From Cordilura impudica (Eukaryota; Arthropoda; Insecta; Diptera; Scathophagidae), in assembly GCA_963682025.1 (NCBI GenBank), contig OY821518.1, forward strand, positions 124,520,800-124,584,799: a DNA stretch of 64,000 nucleotides, given 5' to 3'. Each line of letters starts with the position of its first letter. Positions within the stretch are counted from its first letter, which is position 1. Shown piece after piece: positions 46,157 to 56,966 of this stretch. The notes under the pieces were generated by a model. That model was not told where the DNA came from, made no database searches, and saw nothing but the letters and a program-made list of their open reading frames with translations. Position numbers and translations under genes: made by a program.

Positions 46157-46594
46157 CTAGATGTAACCCGGTGTGCTTCGCTACACCCTCCCCCTTCCCA
46201 GCTACGAATCGATATGAGAGTGCTCACGCAAAGTCCCAAGGCTCTCACTAATACAGTAATTCAGATATATCACATTTAATATTAAGTTTGTGTAGGGGTG
46301 CCATGCGCATTTGTCCAATCCCGCCCATTTTTTTTTTGTCCGACTACTCACGTTAATAATAGATGACCTGAGACAAATTTGCAAAGCTTCCTCTATCATA
46401 TTAATATATATGATATTTAAAATTTACTTTGTATGGGAGGTGCCACGCCCGCCAGCCTGTAGCACTCCCATATCCGCAGTAAGACTTTGTGGCAATTTCA
46501 GGAAGGTCAGATGAGTAGTTATGGAGATTACCTCCTACAACCAAACGAACACATATTACCTCCTTACTATGTTAGCATAGATTATTAGCATAGA
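46157..46594 (-). mobile_element. Helitron family C, copy C1
   Basis: In reverse orientation it begins TCTATGCTAATAATCTATGC, contains the (GTTT)n block and GGAGGTAATCTCC, one ~150-bp unit, and ends in the hairpin and CTAG. It is the mirror partner of C4. Confidence 0.8.
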
Positions 46595-46596
46595 TT

Positions 46597-46735
46597 TTTA
46601 TACCCTATACCACTATGTGGTTTGGATATAATGACTTTGTGCTGCTGTTTGTAACTACCAAAAATATTTGACCTAGACCCATCTTTTAACGATGTCCGTC
46701 CGTCCGTCTGTGTGTCCATGTAAAGCTCGTCTTAT
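46597..46735 (+). mobile_element. mini-me-like fragment in the left arm
   Basis: Only the first ~140 bp of the family, from TTTATACCCTATACC to CATGTAAAGCTCG. It has no partner in the right arm, so it entered after the palindrome formed or was lost there. Confidence 0.8.
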
Positions 46736-46744
46736 TTGAATACT

Positions 46745-46865
46745 TGCTGATATACAATATTTTTTTTCATTCGGTACAACAATTATCAGATTTTTCGGCG
46801 TTCCTACCCTGGAGCAAGGTACATGTAGCTGCCCATGAGAAGAAGATGGGTTATCAAAATTAGAT
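46745..46865 (-). pseudogene. Helitron helicase C-terminal fragment (left arm)
   Basis: The minus strand reads SSSHGQLHVPCSRVGTPKNL and IIVVPNEK, with a frameshift near the end. It mirrors the fragment at 52299-52415. Confidence 0.7.
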
Positions 46866-47085
46866 CTGGCAACACTTAACTACTGACCTTGAACTTAGAA
46901 TATCATTTGGCAATTTTTCTTTTTAGCGATTTTTGATTTTGCCCATTTTTGATTTTGAAGATATTTTGTTCGATTTTTATTTTTCGCAATTTTCGGTTTT
47001 GGCGAATTTTTGATTTTGGCGATATATTTTCCACGACAAATCACATTGATAACTAATGTACTTAACAAAAGACTATTGCTTTCGT

Positions 47086-48719
47086 AGTACTATACTAATA
47101 TTATAAAGAGGTAATGTGTGTTTGTTTGTTTGTTTGTTTGTAGGAGGTAATCTCCGTAACTACTCATCCGATCTTCCTGAAATTTTCACAAAGTCTTACT
47201 GCGGATATGGGAAGTGCTATTAGCTATAATTTTTTAAACATTTTCAGTGGGCGTGGCACCTCCCACACAAAGTAAATTTTTAATATCATATACATATATT
47301 GAGTATTATGATAGGGAGAGCTTTGCAAATTTGTGTGAAGTCACCTATTGTTAATATTAGTAGCTACGCCTGAAATGGGCGGGATCGGATAAGTGGGCGT
47401 GGTAGCTCCCATACAAGTAATAATTCAATATTATATATCTCGAGTACTGTGATAGAGAGAGCTTTACAAATTTGTTTAATGTCACCTGTTATTAATGTGA
47501 GTAGTCGGACATAAAATTGGCAGTATCGGACCAATAGGCGTGGCACTTACCATACAAATTAAATATAAAATGCCATATATCTGAAGTACTGTTGTATTGA
47601 GAGTTTTGGGACTTTGTGTTATTTATACAGGAGGTGTCACGCCCACTAATCCCATCCCACCCAATTTTTATTGGACTACTCACATTAATATCTGATGGAC
47701 TCATGCAAAATGTCGAGTCTTTCCCTTTTGTAGTACACCAGTTATATGATATTAGATATTTACTTTGCATGGGCGGAGCTGCACCCACTGCTTCGATCAA
47801 GCCCATTTTTTTGTTCGACTAATCATACAAAGAACTTATGGGCTCACGCAAAGCCACAAAGCTCTCTCTTTTAAAGTACTCCAGATATATGACATTAAAT
47901 AGTTACTTTGCATGGGGAGTGCCACGCCCATTGGTGTGAACCCGCCAATTTTTTGTCCGACTACACATACTAAGATCTGATGGTGTCGTGCAAAGTTTCA
48001 AAGCTTCTCTTTTTTAGTACACCAGTTATATCATATCATATATTTACTTTGTACGGGCGATGCCACGCCCACTGCTCCTATCACGCCCTTTTTTTGTCCA
48101 ACTAATCGCATGCATAACTTATGGGCTCACACAAAGTCCCAAGACTCTCACTATAACAGTACTCCAGATATATGGCATTTTATATTTAATTTGTATGGTA
48201 GGTGCCACGCCTATTGGTCCGATACTGCCCATTTTTTGTCCGACTACTCACATTAATAATAGGTGACACCAGACAAATTTGAAAAGCTCCCCGTTTTTTG
48301 TCCGACTACTCACATTAATAATAGGTGACACCAGACAAATTTGAAAAGCTCTCTCTATCACACTACTCGAGATATATAATATTGAATAATTACTTGTATG
48401 GGAGGTACCACGCCCAGTTCTCCGATCCCGCCCATTTTCGGCGTAACTACTAATATTAACAATAGGTGACCTCACACAAATTTGCAAAGCTCTCCGTATC
48501 ATAATAGTGAATATATGTATATGATATTAAAAATTTACTTTGTGTGGGAGGTGCCACGCCCACTAAAAATATTAAAAAAGTTATAGCCTGTAGCACTTCC
48601 CATATCCGCAGTAAGACTCTGTGAAAATTTCAGGAAGATCAGATGGGTAGTTACGGAGTTTACCTCCTACAAACAAACAAACAAACACACATTACCTCTT
48701 TATCTATACTTATTAGAGT
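47086..48719. mobile_element. Helitron family C repeats, C2 (head-to-head halves)
   Basis: It starts TATACTAATATTATAAAGAGG with (GTTT)n in plus orientation and ends with the same 5' terminus in minus orientation (CCTCTTTATCTATACTTATT). The two halves (about 47086-47620 and 48160-48719) are inverted copies of each other. About ten ~150-bp units with GGGCGTGG and CGCCCAT motifs lie inside, including a 63-bp exact local duplication near 48286-48350. No protein is encoded. Confidence 0.7.
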
Positions 48720-49278
48720 TCGTTTGGCGACCAGGTCACCTGATTTGTTTTTCGGGTATCAACATTTTTTTTAAGGTTTTTGGGTAAATAAAAATAATGG
48801 CGGTCTTTTTTTTTAAAAATTTTTACTCCTTGGGGTGGTTCAACCCACCTAAAAACGCGGATTTTGAGCTCATTTTCTGCAGTGCAAAAACGGTTAAATA
48901 TATTGCAAATCTGATTTCACCAGTCAATTCTGCAGCAAAAATTAATACAATGTATGTTTTTTGAACCCCTAAAAAAGTTCCAAAAACCCACAACAGAGGG
49001 CGCAAATCTCATTAAAAAAGAAAAAATTTTTTTTTTGATTTTTTTAAACATGCACGATGAAAAGGCATTTTAAGCTTAGTGAACCGGTACCAACATTTTA
49101 TTTTTATCAGAACCCGTAAAAAAGTTATATGGCTTTAAACATTTTTTGTTAAGGCTAAGTAACTTGTTAGAAAAAAGTTAAGACTGTTGAAAAAAATTTT
49201 GCAGAGTTTCCTGTCATTTAAAATTTTTAAAAAATTAAATCTTAAACATTTGTTTGCAATTGATAATACTTTATCAAT

Positions 49279-50292
49279 ATGTCGGATCTGTTACATTTAG
49301 CAAATAAAAATCACCGAAGGGCGGATCACAGAGAAGTGGCCGAACTTGCACTTGTTTATTTAAATGCGAATCCTGGCTATAATTTAAAAGCCTGCGGGGC
49401 AGATCACCACGCCCGATGGCTCTCAAAAGTAATATATATTTTCAAAATAATGTTGTACAAAAATCATTTTTACATTTCGGAAACGTTGTTATAGCAATTT
49501 GAAGCTATGCTTCTCTATTTTATAACCGTATACCTAAAGTATTTGTTCACAATTTATGTTACAAAAAATTACCTAGACTTTTTGTCCGAACTTGAGAAAT
49601 TTTCGCAGATGGAAGGAAAATATTGTTCTTTAATTGCAAACAGTGCTAAAGTCACTCAGCTACGGCATTTGGAATACCTAAGCGAAGATAGCGCAGTATT
49701 TTCAATTTTTGACGAACGAATTTCATTAGAGGAAAAGGAAAAACTACGAAAAAAATTGTTACCAATTAAAATCAAAGATCAAATTCAAAAGTTGTTAGAA
49801 ATTGATCCAAATTGTTATTTACACGATTTCAAAGACTATGATGCCGTTACATATTGTACACCGGATGAAGAAGCTGAAGATTTTGTTAACTTGATCCATT
49901 CAACCGATCAAATACTTTATGAAAAAGATTTCGTTGATGTCGATGAAAATGAAAATGTATTAAACAAAACTATCGATGTAACTAGCAAATTACCAAATTA
50001 TGATTCTTTTTGTTCTAAATCGCCTTTTGATTACGTCACTCTTCAGAGCATAAAAAGTTTACCTAATTTTGGTATAAATATTTCTTTTATGGGTCATAAA
50101 GCCATTGATTGGCCAACTAACAAAAGCTATGTAAATGCAATCAAAATCGCCAATAACATTAAATCTACAAGCATTTATATGGAACAACTAGTTGGCCGAA
50201 TTTCAAGACTAAACGATTCGTGTTTGCTGAAAAATAAAGATTTTTTAAATCGTTTAGCTATAGCCGAAGTAGATAACACTGAAATTGTTTAA
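49279..50292 (+). pseudogene. Element D protein, one in-frame stop
   Basis: About 337 codons in one frame, with a single TAG at 49492-49494. The N-terminal part has LKACGADHHARWLSKVIYIF and KIMLYKNHFYIS. The second part has VYLKYLFTIYVTKNYLDFLS, LRHLEYLSEDSAVFSIFDER and a lysine/glutamate-rich helix. The C-terminal half reads SPFDYVTLQSIKSLPNFGIN and CLLKNKDFLNRLAIAEVDNT. The HHARWLSKxIYxxKI, then LxYLSExxxxFSxFD order occurs, as far as I recall, in the C-terminal half of uncharacterised arthropod and cnidarian transposon proteins. No catalytic triad can be assigned. The strong codon continuity suggests a young or recently active element. Confidence 0.55.
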
Positions 50293-50690
50293 AATTACTT
50301 TAAATGAATCATTTGAAACAATAAAAAAATTTGTAAACTTTTTTTACCAATTATTTTTTTTTTTTGTTATAAAATAATTTTGAAGTCTCATAACTTTTTA
50401 ACGGGTTGTGATAAAAATAAATTGTTGGTACCGTTTCGCTAAGCTTAAAATGCCTTTTCATCGTGCATGTTTAAAAAACTTAATTTTTTTTTTTTTTGTT
50501 TAAAATTACTTTAAATGAATCATTTGAAACAATAAAAAAATTTGTAAACTTTTTTTACCAATTATTTTTTTTTTTTGTTATAAAATAATTTTGAAGTCTC
50601 ATAACTTTTTAACGGGTTGTGATAAAAATAAATTGTTGGTACCGTTTCGCTAAGCTTAAAATGCCTTTTCATCGTGCATGTTTAAAAAAC
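50285..50690 (+). repeat. Tandem duplication, two ~204-bp units
   Basis: TGTTTAAAATTACTTTAAAT at about 50287 recurs at about 50489, and the two units are nearly identical up to AAAAAACTTAATTTTTT. The first unit includes the stop codon of the element D frame. Confidence 0.9.
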
Positions 50691-51002
50691 TTAATTTTTT
50701 TTTTTTTTTTTTTTTTATGAGATTTGCGCCCTCTGTTGTGGGTTTTTGGAACTTTTTAAGGGTTCAAAAAACATAAATTGTATTAATTTTTGCTGCAGAA
50801 TCGACTGGTGAAATCAGATTTGCAATATATTTAACCGTTTTTGCTCTGCAGAAAAACGAGCTCAAAATCCGCGTTTTTAGGTGGGTTGAACCACCCCAAG
50901 GAGTGAAAATTTTCAAAAAAAAAGACCGCCATTATTTTTATTTACCCAAAAACCTTAAAAAAAATTTTGATATCCGCAAATCAAATTTTTAAAATATACT
51001 CT

Positions 51003-52050
51003 AATACTTATATTAATATAATAAAGACGTAATGTGTGTTTGTTTGTTTGTTTGTTTGTAGGAGGTAATCTCCGTAACTACCCATCTGATCTTCCTCAAA
51101 TTTTCACAGACTCTTACTGTGGATATGGGAAGTGCTATAGGCTATAATTTTTTAAATATTTTTGGTGGGCGTGGCACCTCCTACACAAAGTAAATTTTTA
51201 ATATCATATACATATATTGAGTATTATGATAGGGAGAGCTTTGCAAATTTGTGTAAGGTCACCTATTGTTAATATTAGTAGCTACGCCGGAAATGGGCGG
51301 GATCGGATAAGTGGGCGTGGTACCTTCCATACAAGCAATAGTTCAATATTATATATCTCGAGTAGTGTGATAGAAAGAGCTTTTCAAATTTTTCTGATGT
51401 CAACTATTATTAATGTGAGTAGTCGGATGCAAAATGGGCAGTATCGGAAAAATAGGCGTGGCACCTGCAATACAAAGTAAATATAAAAATGTCATATATT
51501 TGGAGTACTTTAATAGTGAGAGTCTTGGGACTTTGTGTGAGCCCATATGTAATTCATTTGATTAGTTAGACAAAAAATGGGCGTGACCGAAGCAGTGGGC
51601 GTGGCACCGCCCATACAAAGTAAATATATGATATCATATAACTGGTGTGCTAAAAAGAAAGCTTTGACACTTTGCACGAGCCTATCAGATCTTAGTATGA
51701 GTTGTCGAATAAAAAATTGGCGGGTACACACCAATGGGCGCGGCACTTCCTATGAAAAGTAACTACTTAATGTCATATACCTGGAGTACTGTAAAAGAGA
51801 GAGCTTTGTGGCTTTGCGTGAGCCCATAGGTTCTTTGTGTGATTAGTCGAACACAAAAATGGGCGTGGTCGGAGCAGTGGGAGTAGCACCGTCCATGTAA
51901 AGTAGATATCTAATATCATATAACTGGTGTACTATAAAAGGGAAAGACCCGACATTTTGCATGAGTCCATCAGATATTAATGTGAGTAGTCCAATAAAAA
52001 CTGGGCGCGATGGGATTAGTGGGCGTGGCACCTCCTATGTAAGAAATATA
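51003..52050 (+). mobile_element. Helitron family C repeats, C3
   Basis: It begins TAATATAATAAAGACG with (GTTT)n and continues with seven ~150-bp units. It is the mirror partner of the right half of C2. It ends at GTAAGAAATATAAAGCACTACG, where the helicase-side sequence begins. Confidence 0.75.
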
Positions 52051-52298
52051 AAGCACTACGAAAGCGACAGTCTTTTGAAAAGTTCATTAGTTATCAATGT
52101 GATTTGTCGTGGAAAATATATCGCCAAAATCAAAAATCGCCAAACCCAAAAATCGCGAAAAATTAAAATCGCCCAAAAAACAAAAATCTTCAAAAACAAA
52201 AATGGGCAAAATCAAAAATCGCTATAAAGAAAAATTGCCAAATGATATTCTAAGTTCAAGGCCAATAATTAAGTGTTGCCAGATCTAATATGGATAAT

Positions 52299-52415
52299 CC
52301 ATCTTCTTCTCATGGGCAGCTACATGTACCTTGCTCCAGGGTAGGAACGCCGAAAAATCTAATAATTGTTGTACGGAATGAAAAAACAAAAAACATTGTA
52401 TATCAGCATCAGTAA
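52299..52415 (+). pseudogene. Helitron helicase C-terminal fragment (right arm)
   Basis: The plus strand reads PSSSHGQLHVPCSRVGTPKN, then LIIVVRNEKTKNIVYQHQ and a stop TAA at 52413-52415. This matches the typical end of the Helitron PIF1-like helicase (HGQLYVACSRVG..., TKNVVY). Only the last ~38 residues survive. It ties the surrounding repeats to Helitrons directly and lies about 17 bp upstream of C4. Confidence 0.8.
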
Positions 52416-52432
52416 GCATTGAAATAAAAAAA

Positions 52433-52887
52433 TCTATACTAATAATCTATACTTACATAATAGAGATGTAATATTTGTTTGTTTGTTTGTAGGATGTAAT
52501 CTCCGTAAAAACTCATCTGATCTTGCTGAAATTTTCACATAGTCTTACTGCGGATATGGGAGTGCTACAGGCTTTAATTTTTTTAATATGTTTAGTGGGC
52601 GTGGCACCTCCCATACAAAGTAAATTTTTAATGTCATATATATTAAGTACTATGATAGAGAAAGTTTGTCTCAGGTCATCTATTATTAACGTGAGTATTT
52701 AGACAAAAAAATGGGCGGGATTAGACAAATGCGCGTGGTACCCCCACACAAACTTAATATTAAATGTGATATATCTTAATTACTGTATTACTGAGAGCTT
52801 TGGGACTTTGCGTGAGCCCTTTCATAACGATTCGGAAGGGGGGGGGGGAGGGGGAGGGTGTAGCGAAGCACACCGGGTTACAGCTAG
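52433..52887 (+). mobile_element. Helitron family C, copy C4
   Basis: It begins TCTATACTAATAATCTATAC, contains (GTTT)n, GTAGGATGTAATCTCCG and one or two ~150-bp units, and ends with the hairpin GGTGTAGCGAAGCACACC, nine bases, CTAG followed by T. This is a complete short Helitron layout (TC...CTAG). Confidence 0.85.
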
Positions 52888-53721
52888 TAATATTATATTA
52901 GTATAGATAGTATAGAAAAATAAATAAAATAAACAGTTTGACTTTTTTTAAAAATTATGAATTTATATATTGTTAATTTAAAAAAAAAAGCTGACCCATA
53001 ACAACCAAGTTTTAATTACATTCCCTTTCTTTTAACATCATGTAATTAAATAATTGATTGATTGAAAATGAAACATGGCTAGAAGAGTATTTAAGTATGT
53101 CAAAAATCTCAAAAATATCTCTTTACCTCCATTAGAATTTTCTTCTTGTTACACAATAAGTTAAAGGAAAGGGAGTAAAAATTGTACTCATGGGGCATAA
53201 ATTGTTAGTTGATTTAGGCTCTCAAAAAACACTTTATCCTTAATGTTTCGCTGTTCAAACCTGATATATATCTTGTATCAAATTAAACAGCTACAGAAAA
53301 AGCTCAAGTGAATAGTTGATATATACTTTTTAAATTTTATTTTTTTAATATTTTCCTTTAAATGTTCTGTAATTACTTTCTTAAAATTTATATTAACAAT
53401 ATCAACTGAATCCATGATATCATTGAGAACTGGAAAAGATTAATATTTTGGAGTACTTGCTTGAATACGGCTTTTCCATAACAAAATTTTCCTCATAAAA
53501 GCTCCTTTGAATCAAAAGTAATCAAAATCTTTATTTGTTTTTCTTGCAATTTCAACTTAATGTTGTTTTGTAATTCAAAAATCGGTTATCTAAGCAAAAT
53601 AGAAAAGAAAGTAATCGTCCGTAAATTTTTTGTAAAGATTATCATTTCCTTCACTCAGAATAAAAATTTCAACCTCTGTTTCTAGCTCATACAGCATATT
53701 TCCTTTTGAAAGCCACCGACC
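52888..53721. other. No gene seen
   Basis: AT-rich sequence, possibly unique genomic DNA. It ends with the left target-site copy CGACC (53717-53721). Confidence 0.4.
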
Positions 53722-53759
53722 CACAGTGGCGCCATTTGAGTTATTTCGTTGCAAAAATC
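53722..53759 (+). other. Transib left terminal signal (heptamer-22-nonamer-like)
   Basis: CACAGTG at 53722-53728, a 22-bp spacer, GCAAAAATC at 53751-53759. The heptamer is identical to the consensus V(D)J recombination signal heptamer, and the nonamer-like block resembles ACAAAAACC in its A-run. Confidence 0.85.
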
Positions 53760-54040
53760 ATATCTTTTGAATCAAATAACATAATTGAACGGTTTAAACA
53801 GCATATGATAGATAACTGTTCAGCCTATGAAATGAGCATTTGGAAAGGGTACTACGCTTTGTAGGGGCCTACTTATAGGTTATCAAAGTTAAAATTTGTA
53901 GAAAAATCAATTTTATGGTAGCTAAAAAAAATTATTTTTACATTTTTAGATTGTTTTTATTTTTTTCCTTTAGGGTTTTATGTTTTAAATTATTACCCAA
54001 CAAATTAAAAAAAAATTACTTCTTTTTTAAATTTATTTTT

Positions 54041-56055
54041 TCAATTTTCTGTAAAATATTCATCACAATTCGTAAGAGAAGGTATATCTAAAAGACTAAT
54101 CATTTCTAAACTATAATTATTTTCTAACTGTATTCGTGACTTCATATGCCGCAGGAAAGAAATAAGTGGATCGGAAGATGCTGCCAACATGTTGAAGAGG
54201 TCCTCATTTTGCCTTACCCTTGATGCTTTGAATGTGTTGCAATCTATATTTTTTATAAAATTTGTTAAGAGACTCCTGTGCTTCTTCAGAAAGCTCTCCT
54301 CTGGCAAACACTGGTACTCAATTATACCTTTGCCATGCGCCAATATTTTATGGACGGTCGGGGACAATTTCTTCTGTGGATACATTTCTGCTAAAAGAGA
54401 TGCAGTTTTCGATGCATATTCTCCATATTTTGTAGAATTGACATTTTATTTGCAGTTTAAAACATTCAAGATCGTTCCCAATCTTTTCACGATTTGATTG
54501 TCAATTCCAGTGATTCTAGTTACTGCCTCATCATTTTCAAAAAATCTCCTAGAAGTGTTTCCATCGTTTAAGTTACCGTATCCGTGCTTGGGACAGTCTA
54601 CTTTTAGTCCAACTTGTTTAAAAAAAGCATCCTGTATTTGCTTCTTTCTGATCTTTTCCTTATCCTTTATTGATGTATTTTCGTCGAAGTTTTCCTCATC
54701 ATGTGGTAGGGTATACGCCAGTTTTAGCCAGAACTTCATACACCTTATCCTTGCGTGCAATGGTGACATTCCATATTCGTAATTCTCCTTGTTTGTAGAA
54801 TCGTTTAAATTACCAATGTTCTTCTGACTCTTTTTGCAAATTGGGCATGACAATATTGAGGTTGTTCCTGTCAGTTCGTTTACGACTTTTCTATCAACCA
54901 TGGTCAGGTGGAACTCGTAATTGCATTCAATATATTTTTCTTCTCCAATTTGCAACTTTGTAAGCTTAATCTTGCTTATTTGTTCTTCAATGTCCTTCAC
55001 CGTAGTCCTTATAAGTTCTGCCGATTCCCTTGCAAACTGAAACATTATTGGTCGGCAATAATACACTGATGATGGACGTGGATTTTTCCAGTGTAGGAAA
55101 CATCAGATTTTACCCGCAAAAGAACAACAGATGCCATAAACATATTTCCATATAAACGCTTGTCCGGATGATCCATCGCAGCCCCATTTGCTGATCAATA
55201 TCAGTTTCTCAGGAAGAATTTTGACCTCATTTTCAGGAAGACTCTCCAACAACCGTTTTGCTGTATGGCCCATGAGATCCTGCAGATTGAATTTATTTTG
55301 GCTTGCGTAATATGCTTGTATCCTGGTAAAACGTCAGCCTCGTGTCGCATCAAGGATGCCCGTAGTATCTCATATTTTCCTTTGGAAAGTTGTAAGTCCA
55401 CAAACAAGGCCAAGGCTTCTTCGGAACCATACTTTTTAATGTGTGTGTTTGTGGGCGTGGGAGTGCTTTCCTTAATCCTTTTTAGTCACAGTGGGCTTGA
55501 ATCATCAACAGATTTTGTAATCTTCGACCTAACTCTTTCACTATCCTTTGTATATTTAATAGACAGCGCGTCCGATAAATGCTTCGTGGTCAAGACATTG
55601 GTGACATCGGTAATTTTACTCTTTCTTGTGAGAATTGAACACTCCTCAATACTTTTTTTTGGCCTTCCTTTTGCTCCTCTGGTTGATGTGGTGGGTTTAT
55701 CTACTGCCAATATATCCAGGATGGTGTCCTCATTAAGCCAGTCCTCGTATTTGGAGTTGAAGTTCTGAATGGTTCGATTAGATTTCACCCATTTTGCCTT
55801 AATATTTGCATATATCAGATAAAAATTATTTTTTATTATTTCGCTTCTCTCAATATTTCCGTATAAGCTATCAAGTTCTTCTAAAGCAGCTTCCGTGAAA
55901 AACTTTGGTGTGGTTGACCTTCTAAACAGTTCAAATAATTTTAAATTGTTCAACGCCATGTTTTCAGTACTTAAATTGTTTAACGCCATGGTTTCAGTAC
56001 TTGTTGCGCCAACTTTCAGTCGTAGACTAATCCAGGCATTATGCTTATTTTGCAA
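54041..56055 (-). pseudogene. Transib (RAG1-like) transposase, three stops and one frameshift
   Basis: It spans about 671 codons, the normal family size. The N-terminal region (56055-55490) is charged and has GRPKKSIEECS. Then come SEEALALFVDLQLSKGKYEI, a frameshift near 55290, LQDLMGHTAKRLLESL, and ILISKWGCDGSSGQ, which I take as the first catalytic Asp motif. WKNPRPSSVYYCRPIMFQFA follows, then LTMVDRKVVNELTGT (second Asp) with CPIC, and SPLHARIRCMKFWLKLAY. After that come HGYGNLNDGNTSRRFFEND, TVHKILAHGKGIIEYQ with the candidate third acid in LPEES, and SSDPLISFLRHM. In-frame stops are at 55486, 55103 and 54446. A block between the first Asp motif and NPRPSS is shorter than I remember for the family. 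A 27-bp direct duplication near the start repeats MALNNL. Confidence 0.85.
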
Positions 56056-56922
56056 TATATAAGCTTATGCTACCATGCCTAAAAATTTACCTGTTCCCTG
56101 CATACATATGGATTTAGGCTGAATTAAATCAATTTTGATATTATGCTCGTGTCTAAATAAGATTTGTGCCTACCTGGAGGGACCATAAGTCAATATTGTT
56201 CTTGACCATTTGTACTCCAAAGTAATTTTTAAGTGAGGTGCGTACCTGCGAATTTCAATGAGTAGTTTTTTGTGCATCCAGTGTCTGTAACAGAATATTG
56301 GGAGTGGACTTTGGCAGAGGCTCACAGGTAGACAACCGACTTAAAATGCAATTTTCAAACTATTAGATCAAACTACTGTCAGTCAAAACATGTAAGGGAT
56401 GCACGCCATACAATTTCTGCAACCATGTCGTTTAACCTTTTTTACCTCTAGAAGCCAAACGGGCACGTGCGGGCAGACAAAACCTTTTGAATTATGTAAA
56501 GAAATAATCAAAGAACATGTTTTGCAAATATGGCAAATATAGAAAAATATAGATTTTTTTTATTTTCCGTCAAAATTGAAAAATATTGAAAAAACGGTTA
56601 GTTTTTAAATAGTGATTTACCAGGAGAAACACAAAGCAAACAGGTAATTTTTTTATCATTATACATTTAATAAATACATCAATCAATACAAACAAAAAAT
56701 AAGGCGATTCGTTACCTATTTTTCGTGACATTACACCTGAAATCGCAACAAATTTACTAAAAATTGTGTGTTTTTTTGAAAACCGAAAGTCGGTCAACTT
56801 TGAACGGTTATATCTTCTAAACTAAAAAGGTGATATTATTAAGAGTAGCATATTTGAAATCGTTGAAAAGTTTTCTATAACATGGGTTTATTCAAAACTT
56901 CGTCGGCGCACATGAAAATTTT

Positions 56923-56961
56923 GATTTTTGCAACCTCGTTTGCTCTACGGGCGCCACTGTG
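56923..56961 (-). other. Transib right terminal signal (heptamer-23-nonamer-like)
   Basis: Read on the minus strand: CACAGTG at 56961-56955, a 23-bp spacer, GCAAAAATC at 56931-56923. It is the inverted partner of the left signal. Confidence 0.85.
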
Positions 56962-56966
56962 TGACC

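Larger units (their letters stand above)
48720..50998 (+). mobile_element. Element D: TIR transposon at the centre of the palindrome
   Basis: Inverted repeats of roughly 390-420 bp (about 48750-49150 and 50575-50975) share AAATAATGGCGGTC, CCTTGGGGTGGTTCAACCCA, GCAAATCTGATTTCACCAGT, GAGGGCGCAAATCTCAT and CATGCACGATGAAAAGGC. The interior encodes an almost open frame (49279-50292). Inner right-arm sequence is tandemly duplicated. The superfamily is unknown to me. Confidence 0.75.
46157..52887. mobile_element. 6.7-kb palindromic Helitron composite
   Basis: Both outer ends are Helitron 3' termini facing outward: the hairpin GGTGTAGCGAAGCACACC, nine bases, CTAG, then T. Going inward the arms mirror each other: ~450-bp Helitron copies (C1/C4), a helicase C-terminal fragment with flanking sequence (46745-47085 and 52060-52415), and ~150-bp repeat copies (C2/C3). 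At the centre is TIR transposon D (48720-50998). The left arm has two extras, a mini-me fragment and an additional head-to-head half of C2. Inverted duplication of a Helitron is my inference. Confidence 0.75.
53722..56961 (-). mobile_element. Transib transposon with RSS-like ends
   Basis: It is 3240 bp long. Both ends are CACAGTGGCGCC. The heptamer CACAGTG is followed by 22 bp (left) or 23 bp (right) and then GCAAAAATC, with similarity beyond. Flanking 5-bp copies are CGACC (53717-53721) and TGACC (56962-56966), 4 of 5 identical and GC-rich, as known for Transib. The interior encodes a RAG1-core-like transposase (54041-56055). Length, ends, duplication size and protein all agree. Confidence 0.9.

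Noticed and set aside
47086..52050. Short open frames in the GGGCGTGG repeats (for example 48248-48502 and 51217-51480)
   Set aside because: They recur in each ~150-bp unit in both orientations and contain repeat-derived residues only.
54498..55768. Plus-strand frames across the Transib gene
   Set aside because: They are shadows of the minus-strand transposase frame; their residues show no family motifs.
53722..56961. A genuine antigen-receptor locus, suggested by the CACAGTG signals
   Set aside because: The signals are the termini of one transposon with target duplications and its own transposase; no V, D or J segments are present.
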